This document shows, in pieces, positions 12,234 through 22,412 of a DNA stretch of 64,000 nt (position 1 is its first letter; each line of letters starts with the position of its first letter). The DNA is taken from the NCBI RefSeq assembly GCF_011745365.1, contig NW_024468915.1, positions 1,032,653 through 1,096,652 on the forward strand, read 5' to 3'. Position numbers and translations under genes: made by a program. The notes beneath the pieces were generated by a model. It saw only the letters and a program-made list of their open reading frames with translations. It did no database searches and was not told where the DNA came from. Source of the DNA: Cryphonectria parasitica EP155 (lineage: Eukaryota > Ascomycota > Sordariomycetes > Diaporthales > Cryphonectriaceae).

Positions 12234-13670
12234 ATGGAGTCGCAACAGAACAGGCATCCACTGCCGACGCCCCCAGGCCAGCAACAAAACCCTGAGTATC
12301 AGCAGCCGCAGGTTTCTTATCAATCTACGCAGCCCTCCCACGCCAGACCGTCCAGGGCCAACAAGACTCGATCCAGGGGATTCAGTTTTCGTTCCCAAGG
12401 CAGTTCAGACAAAGGCCACAGCGACGCTATCGAAACACACTTCGAGAAGGAAGCAAAGCGACTGCACAGCAAGGCCGATCCGACTATGGCTATGAACGAG
12501 GCGGAGCCTGGTACGTTTCGCACTGAGGCTTGCATGGCGCGACATGTCGCAATTGGCTGACTTCTTCACGTAGCTTTGATCGCGGCGCAAGCCAGACACA
12601 CGATGGGAAGCCTGCGCATGATGGAGCACACAGACAAAGCCGGAAACGTTATCAGTAAGTTTCTCTCTCACGCGTATATAAATCGAAATGCTAATCTCTC
12701 CATTGCAGCCGATCCGGATCAATCCAATCCAACGCGCTGGAGACTAGAGAGACCTCTTGATACAATAAGAGGGTTCGAGAGTGCCATCAGACGCAACGAG
12801 AGATCTTCTATGATCAACACAGGAGGAGGTAAATATTATCATCCAACCCCCCCCCCCCCAAGGGGTCCTCTGCAACCCGATCCAAAAAACCAAAAGGAAT
12901 AAGCACAAGACCCGACCTTTGTGGAAAGCCCGAGCGCGTTCTCCATCCTACCGGCATTTTATTGACTGATTATTTTTCCGCCTCAGACAACGAATCCGTG
13001 GTGAGCGGCTGGAACCCACGGAATAGCTATCATGGGAACGGCAGTAAGCCAGCTATTTTTATTTGTTCTCCATTGCGTTTTGCTCAATCGTAGGTAAATC
13101 GGTATGGCTAATGTATTTTCCTTCTTATCTCCAGGCCGCTACCAGCAGCAGAGCTACTACGGGGGTGAGGCCAGTCGTCCCCAGTCGGGCGCCTTCCGAG
13201 CCGACAGCTACTACGAGCAGCAACAGCCACAACAGCAGGGTCGCTGGGGTCCACCACAAGACCGACGACGCGCCCCCCGAATGAATTCGGAGATGCAGTC
13301 CAACCAGCGAGCTGCCGGCGGCAATCCGTATTACGACAACCGGTCATACGACGCGGTGGCTTCAGGCTCTGGAACACCAGGAGATCCTGCAACTTCAGAC
13401 AACAGCTCTGTCGAGCGCCGTCAGTCGCCACCCAAGCGGCAACCAGAACCTGTGAACGACTACGGCATTGGGTTCAGTCAAGCCCCTGAGTATACCTCGT
13501 CGACATTCTCAGTGGGTGGCTCGCAGCACGGAAACCAGTCCGGCGGGGGTGCGCCGCCTCCGCCTAGGAAGGATGGTCCCATGCTTAGGAAGCCCGTACA
13601 GGATACTCAGTCCACACAGGATAAACAAAAGAAACGCAGGAGCTTCTTCGGCATTGGGAAGGGGAACTAG
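12234..13670 (+). CDS. DUF2406 domain protein (five exons)
   Basis: Fungus-specific protein of unknown function. Exons 12234-12510, 12574-12654, 12709-12828, 12987-13043 and 13135-13670 join in phase to 356 residues. The N-terminal ~70 residues are Q, P and S rich and disordered. The conserved core (about residues 75-155) contains ADPTMAMNEAEPA, SLRMMEHTDKAGNVITDPDQ and RPLDTIRGFESAIRR, which I recognise as the DUF2406 pattern. The C-terminal half is Q/G/S rich with a PPPPR segment and a basic-aromatic end (KKRRSFFGIGKGN). No membrane segment or catalytic motif is visible. An in-frame ATG at 12165 would add 23 residues; 12234 is preferred because the extension is unlike the family. Intron 3 carries a C13 run. 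Family from motif recognition; role unknown. Confidence 0.8.
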
Positions 13671-15475
13671 GAAGCCCCAGAAGATGGTGACGGCATGTTG
13701 CGTGGGGAGGATGTGGGTGGCGTACAACCCGGAAACCAGCCGCAGCGGAGCATGGGAGGCCAAAGTCATTATGTGACAGATTCGGACCGAACGGTGAAGC
13801 CAGATGGCCGATCTCTGCACAAAAGATTCCCGTAAAAGAAACATGATATCAAAGGCGTCGAAACCACTGCGGGCTCGATAGGCCGTGCGAAGATCGAATC
13901 TCCAAAACTCCTCCAACCAGAACGAGAGGGAATGGTCTTCCGCCTTGTACTTGCGTTGTCTGCAGTGCATTTCATAACCAACCTCATTTTCTCGATCTTA
14001 ATTTTTATTTTCTTTGTTTCCGGGTCCGGCCTACTCAGGTCACGGTTGTTACGGTATCAATTCTCCAACTTGTCGGGTTTTTACGAACGGGATGAGGGAA
14101 TGAGTACATATAGTTGAAAGAGGCAGAGCTGTATCTCAACAAGAACTGCGTGGAGTCGATAATTTTTGGCACCAGAAGAGCTGGTGTCTAGGCTCCTCAT
14201 CATGGAGACGGAACTGTGGAAGGGGCTCTTTCTGTAAGAATCTTTACGGGCCGGCATCATTTGCACGACAGGCCGTTTGCAGTGGCATATCTAGGTCACT
14301 TTCAGGAACACTCATCATGATTCTTTATGTCCAGCAGGAGGACAAGGTGGCTGCCTCCTATGTGCATGGAACTCAGGCGGCAATGATGTGGTGGAAATTA
14401 GCTACGCACAGGACGGAATATTCGATCAATATCGATAGAATACGTCGGTGGTCTCATGCAGACGAAACTGAACAGAGCGGCATGGTTCATCATAGAAGGA
14501 AAGAACTTGTTTGAGCTCACAACGTTGTCCCCTCGTCCTTACGAATCAGTGCAATGGTAGTAGATGGTGACCAGTGGGAGAAACTTGCTTCTGCACGGCC
14601 TGTTCCTGGAAGGGTGAGCGCCGGAGCTGAGATATGTAGGAGAGCAGGGTTAACGAAAGTTCCTGTCCCAGTTATATTGCAGGCTTGATCTATCCACAGC
14701 AGGCTGGATGTCATTTGAGATGAAAAGAAAGATGAAAGCAACCTAGCGAAGCCTCCAGAAGTCATGGTCGATGACGCTGAGCATCTAGTACAGCACTTAG
14801 CAGGCTCTGGGTCTATAGTCCACTTATAAGCAGTGCCGAGGAAGTTAGTGGCAATTGACAACACAGAGGAAGTGCTTTGGGTCTGCAGGCAAGTAAATAT
14901 CCTCAGATTGGGGGTCTGAATCCAGTGGGAGCATACTGGGAGGGGCGCGAGGCGGATTAGGTAATGACGAAGGCATCAAGACATTCAGAGAACACTTCGC
15001 GGGATGGGCTAGGACCTGGAACATATTCCAGCAGGTTCCTTGGGTATTTGTCGGAGAACAGCCTCATGAGCTGTAATATGCACATTCATTCGACTGTTCG
15101 AAGTCGAGATAGATACCTTGTCAAGATGTGGCTACATATAAGATATTTCATCAGAAGAGACACTTTTTTTTATATACCTGATTACCCTCAAAGATACACC
15201 TGATCCATGCGCTGATATAGATACATACTATCCTCGTCACAAGGCAACGTCTCGTGATGTCCTTATGTGTCTCCGCAAGACGACTTGCTCCGCCCGCCAC
15301 CTCAGAAAATGTCTTCCTTTGGGCAGGGGCAAAACCATCCACAAGCAGCTGCTTTCCCAAACCAGGCCAATGCTCAACCCCCTCACCCCCTTCAACAATC
15401 CCTTTTTGATCTAACAAGAACATCCGCTGGGCCTGACTGAGCCTATACTGCCGCCAATGCTGCACAGTCACATCA
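13671..15475. other. Intergenic between convergent DUF2406 and VMA21 genes
   Basis: About 1.8 kb holding the 3' ends of two convergent genes. Only short, unconvincing open frames are present. I see no repeats or RNA genes. Confidence 0.55.
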
Positions 15476-16030
15476 TCAGCGATCCTTCTTTGTTTCTTGC
15501 TGCTGCTCCGACTGATCCTCTCTCATCGCAACAACCACATAAGCGATGAGCACGACATTGGCCATGATGGCAGCCAGAGCGCCTGCAAAGGTAGAATTGC
15601 CTAGAGAAAAGTTGCTCGTCAGCCACACACATCGTGTATAACAACCAGCCCAGCTCCCACCCCCTCCCGTTCTCTTGCGGGGCCGAGGACCGCGTGCCTA
15701 GCTTTCCCAGCCGCTGGACCCGACCTGACCTACCTTTGAAGACGGTGTTGACCGTCGCATAGTACGATCCGATGGGCAAGACGATCATGGCCAGCGTGAA
15801 GCCGAGGAGCTTTAGTATTACATCCCTGCCGAGCGAGTGTTAGAAGGCGGAAGAGATATCTTCTTTTCTTTTTGTTGTTGGGGGGGGGGGGGCGGGAACT
15901 GGAGCGAGCTCACTCACGTGGGCACGGCTGGCTTGATGTCGGACTTCTGGTCGGCTGCTGGGCTGGCGCCTACGGTGTCATCTTTGTCGAGAATGGTCTT
16001 CTCTGTCGAAATGATCCTGCGGGTGGCCAT
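15476..16030 (-). CDS. VMA21: V-ATPase assembly integral membrane protein VMA21
   Basis: ER membrane chaperone needed to assemble the Vo sector of the vacuolar H+-ATPase. Minus-strand exons 16030-15918, 15825-15734 and 15600-15476 join in phase to 109 residues, the normal size. The order is a short cytosolic N-terminus (MATRRIISTEKTIL...), transmembrane segment 1 in LLGFTLAMIVLPIGSYYATV, a short loop (FKGNST), transmembrane segment 2 in AAIMANVVLIAYVVVAM, and a polar tail. The protein ends ETKKDR, so the last four residues KKDR fit the KKXX dilysine signal that returns Vma21 from Golgi to ER. Two stop codons lie in tandem at the end. The start is the only in-frame ATG ahead of the conserved N-terminus. 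Confidence 0.95.
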
Positions 16031-17160
16031 CTTTGAGAACGTGGTTTGGGTAAGAGGGTTTGTGAAGGGATGTTGGTGTGGTTTCTGAAAGATGGTAGCA
16101 ATATGACGATGGAAGTGAGTTGAGGCGACGTGGGTAAGTCGGTACCTACTACGGTACTACTCTAGGTACTTGGGTACTGGATGAGGGAGCCCTGGAAGCG
16201 ACTTAGCTTGGTGCTGGTGCTCAACTAATGCACCCAAGCTACTTAGTACTTAGTACTTACAAAAGTCCTCTGACTGATATTTTTCTCTCTTTCTGTTCTA
16301 TGATTCTTTTATTTGTATTCTTTCTTTTCTAGGAATATGGGAGTCATCCTACTCCAGTTGGATAAACTTTGTTGGCTGAATATGACTTGGTCGAAGCTCT
16401 CTGTACCTTTAAGGTAGAATGAATAGTACATAGGTTTCGCGATACAGGCAAACATTTGATTCCTGACCATGAAAGGCAGCTTAACATGAGCCAAATTTGA
16501 CCACATATGGATTTACTGGTGCGAGAATAAGAAACGACCAAATCTTTGGAATAGTTTCATGAGCTCTATGGGGGAAAACAAATATAACAAGAGGTGAATG
16601 CTGGAACGGTGGTCGTTTTTCCTGTCTCCTTTTTTCTTGCATTGCTGCATTTTACATCGAAGCTGGCACGTGGCAGCGCGTTAAAAAGGAGGGTGACGGT
16701 GGTTCCCTAGCGGCTGGCCAAGCGTGTTTTACTCGCGACTTCTATTGTTCTTTTTTCTCAATATTTCTGGCTGTCTCCACAATAGGCCGGGGTCCTGCAG
16801 GGACAAGAACGCTAGGGGTGGGTTTTCGATTTCACACCTTCGACTGTCATTATTTGAGTACTTCTCTCTCGAACCTCTTGTCTCTCTATTGTCCAAACTC
16901 GAGTTCCTTCAACCCTATTGCGCGCATTCGTCCCAGTCTGTAACGCGTCACGCATCGAGAGAGAGACAAATTCGACCTCGAGTTCATCCGACGCACATCA
17001 TCCACCTCCTCCTAATCTTCACTTCCTCCTCACTTTCCCCTTCTCACTTGTTCACTTACTGTACCTACTCACCGGCTTCGTGCTGCTCCTTGCGCAATGC
17101 GCAATCATTAGTTCAGCCTTCCGCTTGTACCTATCATATCCATCCTGGGATAGCGTCATC
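16031..17160. other. Divergent promoter region of VMA21 and the Fun30-type remodeller
   Basis: About 1.1 kb shared between two divergent genes. The VMA21-proximal part (16141-16260) has repeated GGTAC and CTTAGTA units, described under findings. The Fun30-proximal part is pyrimidine rich. The frame upstream of 17161 is open to a TTG at 16918 but lacks an ATG, so I treat it as leader. Confidence 0.55.
16141..16260. repeat. Short GGTAC / TACTTAGTA repeats upstream of VMA21
   Basis: The stretch contains GGTACCTACTACGGTACTAC at 16141-16160 and several further GGTAC and TACTTAGTACTTAGTAC units up to 16260. The units are partly palindromic and direct-repeated. They may be factor sites or simple sequence drift. 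Confidence 0.5.
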
Positions 17161-20100
17161 ATGGCCTTCTCTTCATCACCACTCACTTCGCCAGCTCGGC
17201 TCGGGGACGGCGGCAGGGCGGTGCCCTCCGGCGGCCGAGGCTCCCAGCGTAACCCTATCAATCTGAGTGACGCCGACGAGGACGATGATGATGGTATTGA
17301 ACCTGAGTTCTCGTCGCCTTACTTCACCCAGCCTACCCAGGTCGTCGGCCGAAAGACACTCGGTGGAAACAAGGTCAACGACGTGAAGGGCACTCAGCCC
17401 ACTCAGATCCTTAAACGCTCTACTCTTGGCGGTTCAGAGTACACCTCTTTGGCCGGTACTCAGCCCACTCAGATCACTGATCGACCAACTATGGGCTTGA
17501 GCACCAAGGCTCGAATCACTGGCCCCTCGTCCCCCGCTGGAAGCACGTCGTCCTACAGCGATAAGTCCTCCCCACCAAGCAAGATCGAGGTTCCCCGTTC
17601 TTCGCCTTTCAAGTCGTCTCCAGTCCAGCAGCAGAGAGCTCGCCCTTCTATCTTGGGCATGTTCCCCTCTGGTACTCTCTATCGACCACCCCAGAACGCC
17701 TTCACCAAGACTGTCACAAAGAAGCCGGATGGTACCACGATCGAGATCAGATCGGACGGGATCAGAGTTGAGATCAAGGCAGACGGAACAAGAATGACCA
17801 GTCGCATCCCCAACCGCAAGCCGAGCCCCACGGAGTCTAGTGATGAGCTTCATAGCAGTCCCAAGCACCGTGCTCGTTCAGACAGCTCGGCCAGTGACCA
17901 ATCCGACGGTGCCGACATTAAACCTACCTCATTCCAGCGAGAGGTACTCACGAGTCCGTCTAAGAACGACTCTCGCATCACCAAGGCTGCTCAGCAGGCT
18001 GCCGATTTTGAGAAGAACTACGATGTTCGCACACAGATGAAGGCCAGGAAGCTTCGCGAGAAGACACACCGGAAGCACTCTTTGCACCTCTGCGCCGCCG
18101 TGCTCACGCGGATGAAGGGTGATATGGCCGCTGCTGAGAAGACGTTGCTCGGCGGCGGAGGCCTCGAACGGCCGTCACCCTCCCCGAAGCGCTCCAGTGC
18201 ATCTCTCAGTGCATCTCCTGTCCCTGGACCAAAGCGCAGACGCCTCGTCCGAGGACGTAACCCCGCCAACGCGACCAACTCCTCGCAGCCTTCAGCTGCC
18301 CCTCTCATCAGTCTTGTTGATTCCGAATCCGATAATGACAATGCATCCATCTCCAGCATTAAAGATGACGGAGATAACTACCAGTCTGGATCGGACGAGG
18401 AGTCTGAGGAGGACGAGGACCATGGCCAACAGAAGGCACAGTCTACTAAGCAGCAGGATATCGAACAGCCTCGAGTCGGAATGAAGCGTGCCGCCAAGAT
18501 CATGCAGTACCTGGAATCCTGCACTGTGGATCAACTTGCCGCAGACGCAAAGATCTCCAAGGACAACGCGAAGTTCTTCATCTCCAAGCGCCCATTCCAC
18601 AGCATCAACCAAGTCAGAACCGTCTACCACTTCAAGACAGTACGCAAGAGGAAGGAGAAGGTCGAACTTGGGGAGGATGTGTTTCACGAGCTCAATCAGC
18701 ACATCAAGCGTCTGAATGCGATCGACAGAGTCGTCGAGCAGTGCGAGACCCAAGGCACTATCATCAGATCGAAGATCGAAGGCTGGAAGATGGACAGATT
18801 CGGCAAACTCGATGATTCGGTCAAGAGCCCTACCGAACCCGGCGTGCTGCCATTCCCCAAAGAGCCCATGCTGGTCACCGGCAAGCTATTCCCTCACCAG
18901 CTGTACGGGATGAACTGGATGTGGCAGCTGTATTCCCGTGGCTTCGGAGGCATTCTGGCAGATGATATGGGCACAGGAAAGACTTTCCAGGTCATATCCT
19001 TCCTAGCGCTTCTTCACGATGTGCACGAATCCGGTCTCCTTCAGAACAAGCCTGGACCTAACCTGGTCGTCGTCCCCCCCACACTGGTCGATAACTGGCA
19101 GCAGGAGTTTGCCAAGTTCGCCCCGGAGCTGTCTGTGATTGTGTACTCCGGTCCTCCAGAAGAACGAGATGAGCTAGCGAGAGACATATTAGAGTCGTCT
19201 GAGGACTGCCACGTCATCCTCACCTCGTTCTCGCAGATGAGCCGTACGAGGGATGCGATCTGGATGGACAAGATCGGCATCAACGCAGCCTTTTTTGACG
19301 AGGGCCACCGACTGAAGAATGCAAAAACCAAGACGTACTCGGACCTCATTCGGATCAGGGCAAACTGGAAGATTCTAATCACAGGCACCCCCATTCAGAA
19401 CAACATCATGGAGATGATGACCCTTCTGAATTTCATTTCGCCGCAGCTTTTCCACCGCGACCGCGAGTGTATCGAGGAGCTGTTCATGCAGAAGGCATCC
19501 CTAAAGGAGGTCAGCGAGGGCGCTACACTCCTGAGCGACCGCATCCAACGCGCTCGGAGCATTTTGGAGCCATTCATTCTGGTACGCAAGAAGGACAAGG
19601 TGTCAGCACTCCCCCCCAAGACGCGCAGAGTTATCTATTGCGACATGCCAGATGTTCAGAAGAAAGTATACGACGACCTTGTGAACGACTTCCGCCTAGC
19701 AAAGGATCAGAAGAGCACGGCAGACAAGCGCAAGAACGATGAGAACAACCCTTGGATTCAGCTGCGAAAGGCTGCCACACATCCTCAGCTATTCAGGCGT
19801 TTCTTTAGTGATAAGAAGTGCGAGAAGATGGCGAAAATTCTGATGGAAAAGGCTCCTTCCAGGGTGGACCAACAAAACCTCTTGCACATGGAGAACGAGC
19901 TGAAGTCGTACTCGGATTTCGAGCTTCACCTGTGGTGCCGAGACTTCAAGTGCGTGCAAGACTTTGACTGTCCACAGGGCTCGTGGTACGAGAGCGGCAA
20001 GCTACGGAAACTTCTCGAGCTCGTCAATGAATTCCAGCAGAATGGAGACCGTGTGCTGGTCTTCTCGCCCTTCACAAAGAGCCTTGGCATCATTGAGGAA

Positions 20101-20592
20101 TGCCTCAGCGAGTCGGGGATCGCATACCGCCTGCTGGTCGGCTCAACAACAGTTGCGGATCGTCAAGACCTGGTCGACGAGTTCCAGGGGGACGAGACAA
20201 TTCCCGTGTTCCTCCTCACGACGATGGCAGGCGGTGTGGGCCTCAATCTGACGGGCGCGAACAAGATCATCATTTTTGATCAGTCAGACAACCCCCAGCT
20301 AGACATCCAGGCCGAGAACCGAGTCCACCGACTGGGACAGAAGAGAGACGTTGAGGTGATCCGGCTGATTACAAAGGGTACGATAGACGAGCTGATCTAC
20401 AAGGCCTGTAAGGTGAAGCTGGAGCTCGCCAACCAGATCACAGGCGATGGCGAGGACATGGAAAAGTCCAATGACATGGAAGCCGGCGAGAACATTGTCG
20501 CAAATGTCACGGAGGCGATTATGAAGGGAGCGGGCGGTGGATCAACAACCACTGACGACTGTTACCTGACGCCCCCGAAGAGCGACGAATAG
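17161..20592 (+). CDS. Fun30/SMARCAD1-type SNF2 chromatin remodeller (intronless)
   Basis: Nuclear ATP-dependent remodeller. Fun30-family proteins act in heterochromatin maintenance and DNA-end resection. One exon codes 1,143 residues. The first ~480 residues are disordered and S/P/T rich, with three 22-residue TQPTQ repeats from residue 56 and many SP/TP sites. A conserved helical segment before the ATPase (GMKRAAKIMQYLESC..., with ISKRPFHSINQVR) matches the Fun30 family. The ATPase has LADDMGTGKT (Walker A, about 598-608), VVVPPTLVDNWQQEF, a DEGH box at 713-716, and ITGTPIQNN. The C-terminal helicase lobe has VFSPFTKSLG and ENRVHRLGQKRDVEVIRL (about 1053). The start is the ATG at 17161 in good context (ATCATGGCC). 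Fun30 orthology comes from the pre-ATPase block and the LEPFILVRKKDKV segment; Fft-type paralogues in fission yeast are the alternatives. Confidence 0.9.
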   Translation: MAFSSSPLTSPARLGDGGRAVPSGGRGSQRNPINLSDADEDDDDGIEPEFSSPYFTQPTQVVGRKTLGGNKVNDVKGTQPTQILKRSTLGGSEYTSLAGTQPTQITDRPTMGLSTKARITGPSSPAGSTSSYSDKSSPPSKIEVPRSSPFKSSPVQQQRARPSILGMFPSGTLYRPPQNAFTKTVTKKPDGTTIEIRSDGIRVEIKADGTRMTSRIPNRKPSPTESSDELHSSPKHRARSDSSASDQSDGADIKPTSFQREVLTSPSKNDSRITKAAQQAADFEKNYDVRTQMKARKLREKTHRKHSLHLCAAVLTRMKGDMAAAEKTLLGGGGLERPSPSPKRSSASLSASPVPGPKRRRLVRGRNPANATNSSQPSAAPLISLVDSESDNDNASISSIKDDGDNYQSGSDEESEEDEDHGQQKAQSTKQQDIEQPRVGMKRAAKIMQYLESCTVDQLAADAKISKDNAKFFISKRPFHSINQVRTVYHFKTVRKRKEKVELGEDVFHELNQHIKRLNAIDRVVEQCETQGTIIRSKIEGWKMDRFGKLDDSVKSPTEPGVLPFPKEPMLVTGKLFPHQLYGMNWMWQLYSRGFGGILADDMGTGKTFQVISFLALLHDVHESGLLQNKPGPNLVVVPPTLVDNWQQEFAKFAPELSVIVYSGPPEERDELARDILESSEDCHVILTSFSQMSRTRDAIWMDKIGINAAFFDEGHRLKNAKTKTYSDLIRIRANWKILITGTPIQNNIMEMMTLLNFISPQLFHRDRECIEELFMQKASLKEVSEGATLLSDRIQRARSILEPFILVRKKDKVSALPPKTRRVIYCDMPDVQKKVYDDLVNDFRLAKDQKSTADKRKNDENNPWIQLRKAATHPQLFRRFFSDKKCEKMAKILMEKAPSRVDQQNLLHMENELKSYSDFELHLWCRDFKCVQDFDCPQGSWYESGKLRKLLELVNEFQQNGDRVLVFSPFTKSLGIIEECLSESGIAYRLLVGSTTVADRQDLVDEFQGDETIPVFLLTTMAGGVGLNLTGANKIIIFDQSDNPQLDIQAENRVHRLGQKRDVEVIRLITKGTIDELIYKACKVKLELANQITGDGEDMEKSNDMEAGENIVANVTEAIMKGAGGGSTTTDDCYLTPPKSDE
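17326..17523 (+). repeat. Three in-frame 66-bp repeats coding a 22-residue TQPTQ unit
   Basis: The units start at 17326, 17392 and 17458, exactly 66 bp apart. Each opens with TQPTQ (V/I) and carries R-x-T-(L/M)-G seven residues later (RKTLGG, RSTLGG, RPTMG). They lie at residues 56-121 of the remodeller. DNA identity between units is only partial, so selection rather than recent duplication may keep the pattern. Confidence 0.9.
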
Positions 20593-21636
20593 AAAGGATA
20601 ACGGATGGATGAAAAAAATTACCAAGAATACTTGATGGATGGATTGTAGTAGATATTGTTAGACTTTGTGTATGCGGACCATCCAAGATATACGATTAAA
20701 ATGGTACTATACCTTTTCATTTTGATTTCGTTGGTTGAACGTGATAATGTCTACTGCCTTATATCCTGCCTAATATTTACTACATTACGGTGTATCCCCC
20801 ACCCCCCGCCCCTCAAAGCAGTGGCTTCCTGATGCTCCACATGGGCTGACTTGCCTTAGCATGCAGCAGCATCTCGGAAAAAATGAACTAAACCCTTTAT
20901 GATCTGCCATGTGGTCCGTTCGGGTCTTGCAGCCGGGACAGTCCAGTACATGACCGAGAGCGGCTGTTCCTTGTTGTCATAAGATTTGATCATCACCGAT
21001 ATGTACTCTCTGATCTGTGGCTCTTGTCCATCCCGTCCAGGCGGAAATTTGTCAAATAGGCTCTATTTTATCTTATCTCTGCGCAGGGCTTCTGGGTGAC
21101 GTCACGACGCCAACCTCTCGGAGGAAAAGGGCCCTTCACTTACAGGGTTACTCAGTAGCAGCGCCCATTACTTTTACAGCAGGGGCAAAGGCGACGGCTT
21201 GGCGGGAGCAAGCGCTGATGAAGGGGCCTTCTCTTTCGCATCCGGCGTTCTTCCTTGTTGATAATCGCAAACAAATTTGTACTATCTATGTATTTTGGCG
21301 CCACTGTGTTGGGGCAGGAACCTGGCAACATGGGCTAGACCGACTTCGCACCTGCTAATTAACGGTGCTCCAGGCGCGTGCAGAGCTCTCTCTTGGCTCC
21401 TGGTCCTTATAAGGCCTTGTCTTTTTCCGTGACTTCTTGCCTTTTTAAAATATCACGCCACCTGGGAACTGAGAAACAAGAAGACGAAGACGAAGAAGAG
21501 AGATCTGAAAGAAGAAGAAACGATCTGTTGCCGTTGAGAGACTTGCGCTCTTTATCTCATTTCCTCTTTCCCCTCTGAAGTCAAATCAACAAATCAGACT
21601 TCCTTGAACATTACCACCTACAGAGACACCCTCAAG
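20593..21636. other. Intergenic between the remodeller and the DUF3602 gene
   Basis: About 1 kb containing the 3' UTR of the remodeller and the DUF3602 promoter. No coding frame is credible. The last 200 bp are rich in GA and CT tracts and probably form the transcribed leader. Confidence 0.5.
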
Positions 21637-22412
21637 ATGACCGGACCAGAAGTTTCCCACGGCCGTGGAGGCGCCGGCAATATCACACCGGATGATACCA
21701 AGTACGCTGATGCTGAGATCGTGAGGACTGCCGACGAGGGCACGGGCGTCAGCACTGGGCGAGGAGGTATGCAACACACCCTCTATCATTCCCTCTCTCT
21801 GTGAAAATTTGAAAGATAAGACCTTTCCTCTTCCTATGCGGATGGCTGTGCGGAAGATGAATGCCTTGAGGGGGAAAGTAGGAAACCAGCATTCTTGAGA
21901 GCGCGGATTGTTTTACTGCTTTTTTCCCTTCATTTTCACTCCGTGGTCTTATCATCATCGCGTGGCTGGTTTTCCCTTTCGGTGCCATCGCTCCGAGGCC
22001 CGCCGGCAGAAGCCAGCCGCTGCCGATAAGGATCATGGCCTGAGCTAGGATCTGGCTCTATTGTTGCGTCCCTTCACTTTTCTCTTCTGGGGGAAACAAG
22101 GATTCAATTTTGGCGTGAGAGAACTAATCTAATATCGGATGTGCAGGCGCGGCAAACATCATCGGGAAGAATGCAGCCGAGCCCAGGCAGGACAAGGAGG
22201 TGGTACCGGAGGAGGCCATCAAGCCCTCGATGGAGAATCAGGACTATCACGTGGGCCGCGGCGGCGCCGGGAACGAGCACCACGCCCCGGGTCACGACCA
22301 CAAGGACAAGCAGGTGGCGGCCGGAGAGGAGGGCGCCACTACTGCTTCTGCAGGGCGCAAGGGGTTGGCGGACAAGCTGAAGGCGAAGATCACGGGCATC
22401 TTCAAGAAGTGA
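21637..22412 (+). CDS. DUF3602 small protein with GRGGAGN motifs (two exons)
   Basis: Exons 21637-21766 and 22147-22412 join in phase to 131 residues. The product carries HGRGGAGN near the N-terminus (about residue 8), GRGGAANI across the exon join, and VGRGGAGN near residue 80. Such spaced GRGGAGN motifs define the DUF3602 family, which includes the yeast TORC1-linked protein Par32. The C-terminus is a lysine-rich amphipathic helix (LADKLKAKITGIFKK). The protein is soluble and largely disordered; no enzyme motif is seen. The 380-nt intron is long for this window, and its branch-site-like ACTAATC lies about 20 nt before the acceptor. Function in this organism is unknown; a nutrient-signalling role is inference from Par32 only. 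Confidence 0.85.

Noticed and set aside
16918..17160. N-terminal extension of the remodeller to 1,224 residues
   Set aside because: The upstream frame starts with TTG, not ATG, and reads as pyrimidine-rich leader. The ATG at 17161 has good context and begins family-like sequence.
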